This document shows positions 35,801-46,979 of a DNA stretch of 64,000 bases, piece by piece. This stretch comes from Sanguinoderma infundibulare (taxonomy: Eukaryota; Basidiomycota; Agaricomycetes; Polyporales; Polyporaceae): NCBI GenBank assembly GCA_032821775.1, contig JAVLRN010000003.1:2604001-2668000 (forward strand). Reading direction: 5' to 3'. The first letter of the stretch is position 1; each line of letters begins with the position of its first letter. The translations under genes were made by a program, and so were the position numbers. The notes beneath the pieces were generated by a model. The model had not been told where the DNA came from. It ran no database searches and saw only the letters and a program-made list of their open reading frames with translations.

Positions 35801-36280
35801 CCCAGAGGATGAGGTCAGTGTCTTGGGATCCCGAGGCGAGTCTTGTGCCCGTTTCGTCAAACGCGAGGGCAGTCACGGCTTTCTTGTGACCGTTGAAAGT
35901 CGTAACCACCGACTGTGCTGACGCGCTCCAAAGGCGGATGGAACCGTCTGCGTAGCCAACTGCGAAGGTATCCCTTTGCGGGGAGCGGAGGATGCAGGTG
36001 ACTTCTGCCCGATGCCCGGTTTCGTGCCACATCGCGAGCTGCGAAGAATGAGACAAGGCGCACTATAGAAGGTGTCCCACGCACCTGCTGGCCCCTCTTG
36101 ACATCCCAGACCAAAACATCCTCGAGTGCAGGAACGTACGCCAACTTCCCATCGTAGTGGGAGTTGGACGAGGAGCTGCACACCAGGCCAAATGCCTGCG
36201 CGCGGATTCAGATGGGGCTTTCAATGCGTAGGGACAACACACACCTCTGTGGGCCCATGGCGCAGGTAACTTTGGACCAT
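32810..36280 (-). CDS. UTP12: Utp12 (Dip2/WDR3), U3 snoRNP WD-repeat protein
   Basis: Utp12 is a UTP-B subunit of the small-subunit processome in the nucleolus. Exons: 36245-36280, 36085-36195, 35773-36038, 35405-35720, 34784-35345, 34436-34731, 33953-34378, 33754-33885, 33219-33683, 32810-33142; 980 aa. The start reads [19 protein letters not shown], as in orthologs. Two WD40 propellers follow, with units such as [42 protein letters not shown] and [11 protein letters not shown] Lys/Glu-rich insert (about 300-330) splits the repeats. The C-terminal Utp12 domain has [15 protein letters not shown] and [13 protein letters not shown] and ends [10 protein letters not shown]. The intron at 34379-34435 has no stop and is a multiple of three. 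Confidence 0.95.
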
Positions 36281-36538
36281 CGCGAGTACAAGGAGCACGG
36301 AAGATGGATGGACGCGGGAGCCAATGGGAGGCAGCAGCAGGAATAATTTGAAGTGTTCCCACGGGTGCTAGACTCGATGTTCCTCCGCCCTCGTCTCGCG
36401 CAGGCGTGGATTGCACGCAGACCTGGCCCAGCCCTCGCCTTGGACCGTTCTCACAGGCCGAACAAAGCCTGCCTAATCTATACACCTCGTCCCATATATC
36501 CCTCCAGCCCCCTCGTTCCCCTCGTTCCCCTCCGAACG

Positions 36539-38333
36539 ATGACCATGATGCACCGCGCTGGACCAGAGGCCGCGCACAAGCTCCTCAACTTCGTCAACGC
36601 GTCCCCCACCCCGTTCCATGCCGTGCACGCCGCGTCCGCTCGTCTCGAGAAGGCGGGCTTCCAGAAGGTACCGGCCCGCTGGCACTCAATGTACCCCGGG
36701 TCGCTCATCATGCCCGTCAGATCCGAGAACAGGACGATTGGGAGAAGACCCTAAAGGCTGGTTGCAAGTACTACTTTACTCGGTTCGTCCCTCCCCCACT
36801 CGTGTGGCCTGTGGGGCTCAAGATGATGCAATAGCAACCAGAGCGCACTGCTCGCGTTCACAATTCCACAAGGCTGGAAGCCCGGCGCTGGCGTCTCTAT
36901 TGTCGCCACCCACATCGACAGCCCTAATCTCCGTGTCAGTCTAGGCCTATCCGAGACTCTGCGGCCAAGACTAATCTGCCGAACAATAGGTCAGACCTGT
37001 GTCCAAGAAGAGCAAGGTCGGATACCTCCAGGTCGGCGTCGAGACCTACGGTGGCGGTATCTGGCATTCTTGGTTCGACCGTGACCTCTCCTTGGCCGGA
37101 CGGGTTGTCGTTGCCGACAAGGATGGCAACTTTTCGTCAAAGCTTGTGCGGATTGAAAGGCCCCTTCTCCGCATCCCCACTCTGGCCATTCACCGTACGA
37201 CCTCTTCCCATATTTCAGAAGGTTCTGCTCTGAATGATTGACTGCAGTGGAAAGAGGTTCCGCGGACGACTTCAAGTTCAACACAGAGACGGAGTTCGTC
37301 CCAATTCTCGGCCTCATCGAGTCTCAATTGAATTCCAAGTCTTCCGACACCGAGCCCAAGGCCGCCCAGAGAGCAACGAGCATTCAGGAGAACCACCACC
37401 CAGCTTTCTTGTCATTGCTCGCCAGCGAGCTATCCGTTGCGCCCGAATATATCCATGACTTTGAACTGTGCGTATTCATTAGGTTTCCTTGCAGAATGCT
37501 GTTCATTGTTCGTTAGACATCTGTACGACGCACAGCCGTCTGTCCTGGGCGGTTTGAACGACGAGTTCGTCTTCAGCCCACGTATGGATAATCAGTTCTC
37601 CTCGTAAGTGTTTGACTTTGCCTGTTCCCTTTGTTTATTCAATGATGTCCATCAGGTTCTGTGCTGTCGAGGCCATTGCCACCTTCGCGTCTTCCTCCAA
37701 CTTCAATGTCCTCGACGGTAACATAAACGCCATCACGCTCTTCAACCATGAGGAGATCGGGTCTGTCTCTACCACTGGCGCCGAGTCCTCTATCATCCCA
37801 TCCTTCCTCCAACGCCTTTCCCCCACCCCTGCCGCCTATGCGCAATCTGTCGCACGTTCCTTCCTTGTGAGCGCTGACATGGGACACGCTGTGCACCCCA
37901 ACTACACGAGCAAGCACGAGGACAACCATGCACCAAAGATCAACGGCGGCGTCGTCATCAAGACGAACGCGAAGCAACGCTATGCTAGCGACTCGATCGG
38001 TACCTTCGTCGTCAAAAGGTTGGCGGAGAAGAAGAATGGGCAAGTTCAAGAGTTCGAAGTCCGGAACGACATGTATGTTCGATTCTCAATGCAATTTCCA
38101 TACCGAGACGCGGAACGCTACTCACACCTTCGAATGACAGGCCTTGTGGCTCCACCGTCGGGCCTATGCTATCAAAGATCGGCGTCCGGACGGTCGACGT
38201 GGGCTGGGCGATGCTCTCGATGCATTCCATCCGCGAGACCGCCGGGTCGCACGACGTCCAGCACGCGATCGACCTCTTCACTTCGTTCTTCGAAGGCTTC
38301 AATGAAATTGATAAGTCGCTCACCGTCGAGTGA
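36539..38333 (+). CDS. APE4: M18 aspartyl aminopeptidase
   Basis: A zinc aminopeptidase that removes N-terminal Asp/Glu; the yeast relative Ape4 is cytosolic and can be taken to the vacuole. Exons: 36539-36667, 36721-36782, 36835-36934, 36990-37194, 37248-37467, 37517-37603, 37656-38072, 38141-38333; 470 aa, the family length. Expected zinc and catalytic residues are present: [40 protein letters not shown] and SMHSIRE. The ending [11 protein letters not shown] is typical. Three in-frame ATGs lie at the start (36539, 36545, 36548); any could be used. The divergent neighbour is UTP12, with only 258 bp between starts. Confidence 0.95.
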
Positions 38334-38923
38334 CGTGCGCTACTTCTGAGCGTGTTTGGACTTTGTTGTCACGGGGAAATGCCCATCTTTGTAATCTTTG
38401 TATATGATTGTCGGTCCATCTCTCATTGAAACTAGCAGGCACAGACGCGATGATGTCTTTGCTATCGCGTTGGGATGTACTCGTCAAGACTCGAGAACTA
38501 GATCTAGGATGACAAGGTGCAAAGAAGGAGCAAGGGAACAGCCCTCTATGAGTCGATCACATGGTGAGTCTCAAATCGTCGACCAGCGTGTCCAGACGTT
38601 TACCTAACTGTTCCGGTAGCTTGTGACATACAAGTGATGGCTCGCCCGGACAGGAAGTCTGTATCTGTTGTACCAGCTAACATAGAGATGGCCTTTATGT
38701 GTGTGGCATGCCCGTGAATTCACTCGTACCACCGCCGACAACGCCGCCCAGCGCTCGCGGCATCAATTAACAGCTTCTCGGATGGCAGCTTCATTCCAAC
38801 TGCCGCCCTTCGATGGCTCACACGCTGTGCCGTTGCCATATAAGAACCCCTCACTTCAGAAGGGTTCCTTTTACAGCCCACTTCGACTTGTTGTCGGTAC
38901 GATTACTAATCCTCCTACTTGCC
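38334..38923. promoter_or_regulatory. Intergenic with promoter of the first GNAT paralog
   Basis: A 590 bp stretch. A TATA box (TATAA) lies at 38839-38843, about 80 bp before the start of the GNAT gene. I see no gene in the rest. Confidence 0.6.
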
Positions 38924-40017
38924 ATGGAGCGGAGCCTCAAGGTCCCATCGAGCGTCGCTGACCCGGTGGAGGACACACCACTTCTCGCACGGAACGCCGT
39001 CCTGGACGGGAAAGCCGTTGAAGTCGTCCCCATGAGATATCGTAGGTCTTTCCTCCTTTTGGGATACGCCTTTGACGCGCATTCTGTATCTTCCAGGTGA
39101 CCTGCCCACGGGTGCTGAGTCGCTTCGGAAAGCATTTGCGGATGATCCCCTCATGAAATACCTCGTCGTGCGTGACCATTGTTATTATATCCAAATTCTT
39201 AGTTCTATCCACGACCCGTACTGTTAGGCGGCAGATACTGCTCCGTTTCTGGTGACGCGCAGCAAGCTCATCAACGTCGTGGACTGGGTGGGCGCAATGC
39301 ATCAACACAGGATGCTTACAGTAGATGGAGGCCTATCGCTGATGAAGTAGTGCGTTCCAAGTCCGGCTCCATATTCCTCTTTTCGTGCCTCCATACGCTG
39401 AGGACAACGCAGCGGACCGCCGGGCAACCAAAAGAATCTTCCTGTCGCCTCATGCTTGATGAAGTCCCTCGGACGGGTGCGTCCTGAGGAGTGTGCTAAG
39501 GTCGGTCAGACGCGTTTTATACCCTCACGTTTACCGATGGTACGAACCAAAGCGATGGAGAGAGTTCGGCGTCAAGGCACAGGCTCTCGTCCTCGAGGCT
39601 TTCGGCGACAAAGTCCCGGACATGTACGAAATCCAAGCACTGTGCACCGATCCAGATGCCCAAGGTCGTGGGTACGCCTCCGCGCTCGTCGAGTACGTGC
39701 TCCAGCAGGTGAATCATTATCTCACGATGTCCATTTGTGGATGTGGCGGCGTGAGGCTGAAACCGTGACGCTTCCAGGGCGACGATGACGGTCGCGATGT
39801 TTGGCTCCTGACGACTGGCGCGGATGGGTTTTACAAGCACTTCGGGTTCGCGATCGTGCGGAGCGGGTCCATAGCTGTCGACAATCCCAAATGGGAGGGT
39901 GAGCCCGTTACACTAAAGATTGTGGGTCAGGAGCACGTTGTGCGTCGTGGATGTCGCGCTGATGGCAGTTGTAGATGCATAGGCCTGCAAGGACGTCTGC
40001 TGCAAGCTGATCAGTAG
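38924..40017 (+). CDS. GNAT-family N-acetyltransferase, paralog 1
   Basis: Exons: 38924-39041, 39097-39164, 39228-39346, 39413-39476, 39553-39708, 39778-40017; 254 aa. The acetyl-CoA site is clear: MYEIQALCTDPDAQGRGYAS, containing the Q/RxxGxG/A loop of GNAT enzymes. It is followed by RDVWLLTTGADGFYKHFGF. The N-terminal half, with SLRKAFADDPLMKYL, matches the start of fungal GNAT proteins of unknown substrate. The second copy of the family at 43944-45057 has six exons of comparable size and matches at the same places (DTPLL near the start; ADT after intron 2; EMYEIQALATAPESQGRGYG). The substrate is unknown. Confidence 0.85.
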
Positions 40018-40237
40018 AGATCAAGGCATGCCGTCAATGCATATGTAGGCTTCGTAAGTTTCGGAAATGATCGTCTTTCGACGACTGTTGGGCGCAGGTC
40101 TAGTGAATATGGTCTACCGATCGATCGAAACCAACAAATGCACTGGTCAAGCGCCGCTATCGTTAGCCACAGTCCACCACATGAGACCAAGACTGCGTCT
40201 CGTCGGCGATTGTTGGTCACCCCGGGCATCGGCGCCC

Positions 40238-40833
40238 CCACCAAGAGTACGACGACTACCCTGACGGCACCACGCTTACCCACGAAAACTTGATTTTTCA
40301 TGGAGACCGCCGGGACGCGATCAACAGCCCTCAGTTCGACCGATCTGGCTCCCTCCCCTGGCCGTTCCTTACCTCCGGAACGGCGCTTCGTTTCTTGGAA
40401 AGAGGCAGCGCGTCGCGCCGAAATGTGCAGTGGACGACGACAGGTTCACGCTCGACGTTCCCCCGCGTAAGGCTGGCGCCACTGGCAAGCCCGGTGCCCA
40501 CCATCGGACGTACGCCCGGGAAGGCCCTCCAGGAAGGCGGTGACGACGGCGCAGAGGGGAGGCTGGTGCCGCTGGCCCTGAGGCAACGCCACGCGTAAAG
40601 CCTCTACCCAAGTCACAACGCGGAGGCAGCCGGGGCACGGTTCGCGGGCGCGGACGAGGCGCAGGACAGCTCGCGGAGCAGGAGCAGCTGGTCGTGCACC
40701 ATCCGCGCAGACTGTCGCCAAGGAGCGTCCCAAGCCCGTTGTCAAGAAGTCTGCCGCCGGAGGTGCTGTTGGTGCTGCATCGAGGGCGGTGCCAAAGGCG
40801 GCGGCAAAGCCTGTTCAGAAAGATGTGGCGTAA
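40238..40833 (+). pseudogene. Possible broken gene with RGG and Lys/Ala-rich tail
   Basis: Coding-like sequence changes frame several times on the plus strand. One frame reads EYDDYPDGTTLTHENLIFHG (from about 40244). A second reads DDDRFTLDVPPRKAG and runs to a TGA at about 40533, then goes on after the stop as EATPRVKPLPKSQRGGSRG with an RGRGRG cluster. A third frame carries ERPKPVVKKSAAGG and ends QKDVA at a TAA (40831-40833). Splicing repairs I tried did not link the three. It could be a decayed gene or a real gene with introns I failed to place. No family recognised. Confidence 0.35.
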
Positions 40834-40902
40834 GCGGACGAGCATCAAACACACCTGACTTCTGGCAGTTCAACGTGCAGCATACATTCCACACACGACA
40901 CT

Positions 40903-40926
40903 CGGCATACGGCATACGGCATGCGG
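40903..40926. repeat. Short tandem repeat of CGGCATA
   Basis: Three near-perfect copies of a seven-base unit (CGGCATA, CGGCATA, CGGCATG) in an intergenic stretch. The rest of 40018-41601 outside the relic shows no clear gene. Confidence 0.6.
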
Positions 40927-41154
40927 CTCTCGGCACACGACATCGTCTATAGAACGTATTCATTCATCTTCATCTTTTTTCCACACCTAACGCATTCTCT
41001 GTCCATCTCGGCACATACCCGCGCTTCATAGCCTTTCCATGCCTCGACTTTCACACTGCCGGACGAAGCGCATACCAACGGACCGCGATCTGTTCGCGAT
41101 TCCGGCAGGATTGTGAGTCCAGAAATCGAGCAGAACTGATGCACCATGCAATAG

Positions 41155-41577
41155 CTAACCGTTCACGGCATCATCACATCGTAAATGATTAGAATAGACA
41201 TCTCGCTCGCCATGCGGTATAATGGTCGAGTTATAGAAGAGCGGCTGACGGAGATGCATACCGGCGTGGGCTACGCAATCCTGGGTTTCGAAAAGTTGAG
41301 TATATGACGAATTCGAACTTTGTGATACAAATATCGTAGGCTCAAATGGTAATCCAGTAGACTGAGCCGACGACGTGGCGGTGCAATCAGGATATAGAGT
41401 GACCGCATCCGTCGAACGGTGAGTGTTCAGTGGCGTTACTGCATCATATCTTGTTGAATACCGGGCCATGACCGCAGGTTGTCCTGGAGCTTGGATATGA
41501 TCAATTTCTGCTAGATGGGGACGTCGAATATATAGTGGCAGTTGACTTGGGTGCCGTGCCCTCCTCAGACAAGCCAC
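41155..41577 (-). CDS. Doubtful small hypothetical protein
   Basis: An open frame of 140 codons with a Ser/Thr-rich composition (for example SQSSNSSYTQLFE) and no recognised domain. Its first codon lies only 24 bp from the start of the divergent DUF6533 gene, so it overlaps that gene's promoter. It may be chance. Codon use and splice signals give no support either way. Confidence 0.2.
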   Translation of the reverse strand: MACLRRARHPSQLPLYIRRPHLAEIDHIQAPGQPAVMARYSTRYDAVTPLNTHRSTDAVTLYPDCTATSSAQSTGLPFEPTIFVSQSSNSSYTQLFETQDCVAHAGMHLRQPLFYNSTIIPHGERDVYSNHLRCDDAVNG

Positions 41578-41601
41578 CCTCTGCCAGCCTCTCTCCGAAC
41601 C

Positions 41602-43415
41602 ATGTCGGATTCCGATAATGCCGCGCTCGTCGCTGATTTTGATTCTATGTGAGTGGTTCTCTGCAGCTCCGTGACCTCCTTACACCTTCTTCTCTAGTCA
41701 AGTAGCAGCTTGGTTCCACTCAGTCGCTGTCGGTGAGTGTGCCACAGATTCTGTCTCAGACTCAGCGTGGCGGCATTCGTTCTGATGTCATCGTCGATGC
41801 TGAATAGCCCTTTTGGTGTACGAGTTCGCGATCACCTTCAACAAAGAGGTCGAACTCTTCTGGAAGCGTAAAATTACGGTCTCGACCATCCTATTTTTCC
41901 TCAACCGTTATGTGCCCTTGGCAGTCAGTGTGCTCGATGGCCCATGGCCTTCCCCAATGACTCCTGCAGTGCGTGCTATTATTTTCTGTCATTCATGGCT
42001 GCCAAACTGACATGATCACAGAGGTAAGGGATTGGCATGTCTCTGAATAGCGCCTTCTGAGCTCACATGGAACCCAGTTGTAAAGCATTGGCTTGGACCC
42101 TAGCTATCCTGGAGGTCTTCCAATATGTTCCCTGGGCCAGTACGCATCATTCGCTAACTTGATATCCTTAACCGCATCTATTTTGACAATTTCCCATGTC
42201 TCAACAAGCATTCTCCAGTTTGCGAGCCTACGCACTCAGCGGTCGGAGATGGGCGATCGCCGCCTTCATCTTCATACTCTCTCTTGCACCTGTGGTCATA
42301 AACTACGTAAGTCTCACAGGGATCAAGAGTTTATTGCGGTGGTGAGACTGACACATTCGCGTCTACAGATGAGGTATGGCTATACAACCTTCTCCGTAGA
42401 CCCCAGCTTCGGCTGTAGTGCAGAGGCCAAGCTCTCCGATGCTGTACAGCAACAGTGGGTATGATATTGCAAGGAAAGACAGACATACTGATATAATGGA
42501 ACATCTTTGCTTTAGTCGTACGTCCCATCAAACACCAGTCTTTGCAATGCGGTGTGCTATAACTGAAGTCCGCGTTTCCTTTTCTATCCAGTCGTGATCG
42601 TTTCTCGAGTTTGTCTCATCGCATCGGATCTGCTGGTGGTAGCCATCACCTGGGCTGGAACGTACAAGAATGCCAGGGAGATGGAGTTGCTGGGCCAAAG
42701 CACATCGCTGTCAAGGGTCCTCTTCAGGAATGGTAAGCAAAACCGTAATCATTCGGTATAAATCATGTTATTCAACATTTCATTGCTAGGTGTCATGTAC
42801 TTCATGTATGCCCTCCTAGAACCCTTTCTATCTCGGGCTGACTTCGTTCCAGCGTCCTGTTGATCATGAACCTCCTCCACCTGACATTCTCCCTGTTTAC
42901 GGTATGTCTAAACGTCAGCGGATTTCCTTGTTACTCGTGCTCAAGTTCCATGTAGATCCTAGTCAATGATGGCGTCAACACTGGTAACGCGAGCAACATC
43001 GTAATCCTTATCGAACCGTACGTCCGCCCCAGCGCCGCCTTCTTCTCGTTCCCGTAATGATGTCCCAACTCATTGATCATCCTCCTCACCTGTGTCCAGA
43101 ATAACGGCCATCCTCATATCGCGCTTCTTCTTTGACCTCGAAGTAGCCGCCAACGGCAACGCCCACCAGCACTCCCTCTCGTCTGTCCGGATTGGTAGCC
43201 TCAAGTTCAATGGGGTTCTCGGCGTCGTCACTTCTTCGCTTCCCGCCCCAGGGGAAGCTAGCCCGGAGCATGAAGCACTCGACGTCAGCTCGGACCCCTC
43301 CATCGCCGAGGAAGACAGCCAGAACTTGGAATCGGGGTTGGACGACCGCAATCCCAGTTCAGACCCAGAGGCAGCTAATGGACAGGCATCTTCGAGCGCG
43401 GTCAATTCGCGCTGA
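41602..43415 (+). CDS. DUF6533 multi-pass membrane protein
   Basis: A member of the large agaricomycete DUF6533 family of putative seven-helix membrane proteins; function unknown. The family signature is EVELFWKRK followed by FFLNRY. Well-supported exons: 41602-41648, 41698-41732, 41808-41968, 42078-42139, 42209-42306, 42369 to about 42454, 42592-42732, 42790-42805, 42853-42901, 42956-43017, 43100-43415. Hydrophobic blocks include WTLAILEVFQYVPWA, FIFILSLAPVVINY, VCLIASDLLVVAITW and VLLIMNLLHLTFSL. The last block, SRFFFDLEVAANG, precedes a polar cytosolic tail of about 80 residues. Keeping frame seems to require 2-nt exons at 42022-42023 and 42516-42517 (see findings), so those parts are uncertain or the gene is damaged. 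Confidence 0.8.
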
Positions 43416-43943
43416 TCGTCGCACTGGTGTGCCATACCTCGCTCTAACCGCGAAGATTGTGGCTAACGTCCTCGGTTTATAGATGTACACTAGACGTCGT
43501 GGTTCTTGGTAGATTCTGGCATGCGTGCTGGTTGCCAAGCTGCTAGCAGACTCGTGTTTGCGCCTCCTTGAGAGGACCGGAATGCGCTAGATGGAACGTG
43601 TGGTATCTTTCGATTCTAATTCAGTCCAACATCCGCGCGTATTGCTGCCAGTGGCAGACTGCGCTAGTTCATCCTATACGGTGACCCCTCGCCGTTCAAT
43701 GACAGATTCCTTCCAGCGTACATGGACTTTCCCATAAGGCTTTCCCATGCCCTTCCTCGCCCCGCGTGCTAGGGATGCTCAATCACCAATTCTTGGCACT
43801 GTCCGGTGTCCCTCTCATAGCCCTTGCTTGCCTATAAAGTGAGAAGGCTTCTCATTCCTTGTGGCGATATGTTGTCGCCTCCCCCCGCCCCGCCCCGCAC
43901 AACAGATATCTTGCCCAGTCGTCAGATCCCCAACGATCCCAAG
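43416..43943. promoter_or_regulatory. Intergenic with promoter of the second GNAT paralog
   Basis: A 528 bp stretch with a TATA box (TATAAA) at 43833-43838, about 105 bp before the start codon of the GNAT gene. An in-frame upstream ATG at 43870 would add 25 Pro-rich residues. No other gene is visible. Confidence 0.6.
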
Positions 43944-45057
43944 ATGGGACGAATAAACACTAGGACAACAACTGCTACGTATTCAGAGACTACGCCGCTC
44001 CTGCGAGGCGGTGGATCTCAGGACCAGCCCTCGCCGGTTATCACTCACTTGCGCTACAGTAGGGCTCGCTCGCACGAATAAAAACGATGAGCACGCTAAC
44101 CCAGTTGACGTTTTCCCCCGTCACGCTACTTGTTATAGGTGAGATATTCAAGACGGTCAATATGATGCGTAAAGCGTTCGCGAAGGACAGCATGAGGCTC
44201 GACGCTGCCGTGAGTCCGGCGCACTCCTACTGCGGTATGCGGACCAAACTCACATGCCGAATAACTACCCCGCGGACGTACTTAGGCAGCCGACACATGG
44301 CCTACTTGGAACCGGTGGGTAGGGACCTGTAAGACCGTCCTCAGCTTCGCGGTCGGAATCCATCACAGACGGATGATCACCATTGAGCACGGAGCCGGTG
44401 CAGTGCTGCAATAGTAAGTCTTCTCGGAGAGTGCACGTTTGGCTCTGCGTCTGACACATGATAATCATACAGCAGCGCACCGGGAGACCCCGCGATGCCA
44501 TGGATCATCGCTTCCGCATGCAGACTCTTGCGGAAGCTTGTTGCTGGACGAACTGCCAAGGCATGGAGGTTGTTATGCACTGGACATCGTTTTGCGTGTT
44601 CGCTGACGCTGCTGCTTTATACACAGAGGCATGGTGAATGTGCCGGAAAACGAGGAGAGCTGGCCAAGGACGCGTTCGGCGACCGTGTGGACGAGATGTA
44701 TGAAATCCAGGCCCTCGCCACCGCGCCCGAGTCGCAAGGGCGCGGTTACGGCTCCGCTCTCGTTAAATGTGTCCTAGAGAAGGTGAGCCTCACCAGGCGC
44801 CACTGTGCCGTCGATGATCAGAAAAACTGACAGACGGCTACGGGAAGAGCGATGCCGAAGGCCGAGACGTTTGGTTGATGACGACCGACGCGTACGCTTT
44901 CTACCAGAAGCTCGGCTTCTCGATTGCACGGTCGTCGCCGATTGGAGCGAACGAGCCGGACTGGGACTGGAACCAAAGTCCTGTCTTCGTCTACATAGCG
45001 AGTTGCCTCAGCAAACTTCCGAGTCACCAGACTGACCTTTCAACGTTAGATGCATAG
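43944..45057 (+). CDS. GNAT-family N-acetyltransferase, paralog 2
   Basis: Exons: 43944-44058, 44139-44209, 44286-44413, 44473-44568, 44629-44782, 44848-45057; 257 aa. The acetyl-CoA loop is EIQALATAPESQGRGYGSAL, followed by RDVWLMTTDAYAFYQKLGF. Exon number and sizes parallel paralog 1 at 38924-40017, and both have a TATA box 80-105 bp upstream, so this is an old tandem duplication. The two copies have diverged strongly in the N-terminal half. I chose the start MGRINTRTT because the following TTPLL aligns with DTPLL of paralog 1. The substrate is unknown. Confidence 0.83.
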
Positions 45058-45347
45058 ACCCGTCAAGAAGATGGCGGAGGCAAGCTGACCTGGGCACGCA
45101 AGGTGTGGCAACGCGGCCGTTCTAACTGCTCCTTGTTACGATGTCGGCCGTAGCACGAGTCATATTGTGTGGACAGACTGGGTGGTGTACGGACAGTACC
45201 AGGAGTTAGAGGTTTGCTACTCAGGTGCAACACTGGGATGCGACAAAGCAAAGGTCGTTCCCCTCGAAAGTGAAAATACAACGGTAAGGGACAGTATAAA
45301 TATGGAGCGCCACGAAAGCAGACGAAGAGGAAACCCGGAATGCGCGG

Positions 45348-46634
45348 CTACCGCCGCGCACGCTTCTTGGGATTCCTTTCTGAATCATCTTCTGCGGTGA
45401 CCATTGGCCGTGGTGCAGGACCACTGAGCAAACTTCGCTTCTTGGCTGTCCGCGAGTAGTGCGCGAGCACCCACTCCCGTTCCGCCTCTGTTTGCTCTAT
45501 TGTGCCTTGGCGGATTTCGTAGGCTAAGGGGGAGAGGGTTGAGGAACTGCGGACCGGGCCCGAAGAGCCATGACGTACGTTTCATCTCAAAGCGTGGGCC
45601 AACTTCTGCCAGTTGCACTTGTCGTGGGGGAATTTTCATGAAGACGTGATGTCTACGATGATTGTCGGTCAGAGTGCCGAAGATGGAGCCAGCGCGTGTC
45701 ACGATATACCTGAAGGAGATGAAGTCGTCTTCGTTTGCGAAGGTCATCACCCGCTTGCTGTCTTCTTTTGGCACCGGGAAGAGGTACTTCAGCACGTCCC
45801 GCATTCGTTCGCCGAGCTTGGAGGAGAAGTTTTCGAATATGAGATGCGGGTACTGTTCGGAGACGGTGGAGGACTTGTACGAGGCGATGTCGTGTCGTAA
45901 TTGCACGTTGTGCAGGGTGAAGTAAACTGTAGGTCCGTGGGGGAAGTGGGAGACAATCATAGCGTCTAGCATGACACGCTATTCAGAAAGAGAGAAAGCC
46001 TTGGGGCGCGCACGATAGGGATGGACGCACCTGGTACACCACGATGTTCGTGCAGAATGACAAGGTCTGTGACGTCGTTTGCCCTACACGCCTCCGCCAG
46101 TTCCTTCACAACATAGTTTCCTCGGTTTATGCGATGAGCGTTGGGGAACACTAAGCGCATCTCCTACATTGCGGCAGGGAGGTTGGGGACGCGCCGCGTT
46201 TCGCATGAACTGGATGGACATACCTTTGCGAACTGCAACAGCTTCGAACTCGGATCTCTCGACGTCGTAACAACAATCTTAGGGTCCATGATGCCTGCGC
46301 GCGAGTACTCATTGTCGACGTGAGATGTTGGTTCTACAACCGAGAAAGAGTTAGAGGCCGGAAAAGAAAGAAATGGCAAGCCATGCACCTGCTTGGGACT
46401 CGTCAAAAGCAAGATCACGACCCAGCGCGTTTGCATGCTTCCTGAGCTCCGTGGGCAGGGCTTTGCCACTTGCAAGCGCGTCCTTGACTTGTTGTTTTCG
46501 AAGGTATGTCTGCCGCTCTTGCGCCTCTAGCGACTTCGCATAGATGTATTGGCGACGTTCACGTGCCTGCCGGCGGATCTACAGACGGGAGGATGAGCCT
46601 GAATAGAACCAAAGAGACTATAAGATCCGACCAT
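45348..46634 (-). CDS. IMP4: Imp4, U3 snoRNP Brix-domain protein
   Basis: Imp4 binds U3 snoRNA and pre-18S rRNA in the small-subunit processome. Exons: 46632-46634, 46389-46578, 46224-46333, 46031-46163, 45579-45965, 45348-45523; 332 aa. Exon 1 is the ATG alone, followed directly by a GT donor. Joined to exon 2 it gives [16 protein letters not shown], which matches the conserved Imp4 N-terminus, and exon 2 has no other suitable start. The Brix core shows [54 protein letters not shown] and [11 protein letters not shown]. It ends with a basic tail (NPKKRARR). UTP12, a partner in the same processome, lies 9 kb away. Confidence 0.95.
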
Positions 46635-46979
46635 GATTAAACTCAAGTGCGCGGTGGGGGAGGGCAGAGAGTATGGTACTCGATGTGGACGACAGAGAAC
46701 CGGGGCCAAGGCCGCATCGCTTCGGCGCTTAGTAAAATTGGCCGGTCGGTCCTGCATCGCATGGTGCACTGAAAACAATTCTATATTCCCTACGTAGTCT
46801 ACTCTGTACAGTGTACAGATAACGCATGATGCATGACTACTCGATCTATCCACCTGTTACTTGCAATGAGCTTCCATCCGAGCAACTGGAGAGGGAAGCG
46901 TCCAGCGTGCCTACACATGGATGTACATGGAAGCGCCTTCTGAGGCCACTGCTCTGAGCACCAGCATCCCTTCTTGCGT
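46635..46979. other. Intergenic, promoter of IMP4
   Basis: A 345 bp stretch between the start of IMP4 and the stop of the HxxxDG acyltransferase. I see nothing distinctive in it. Confidence 0.5.
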
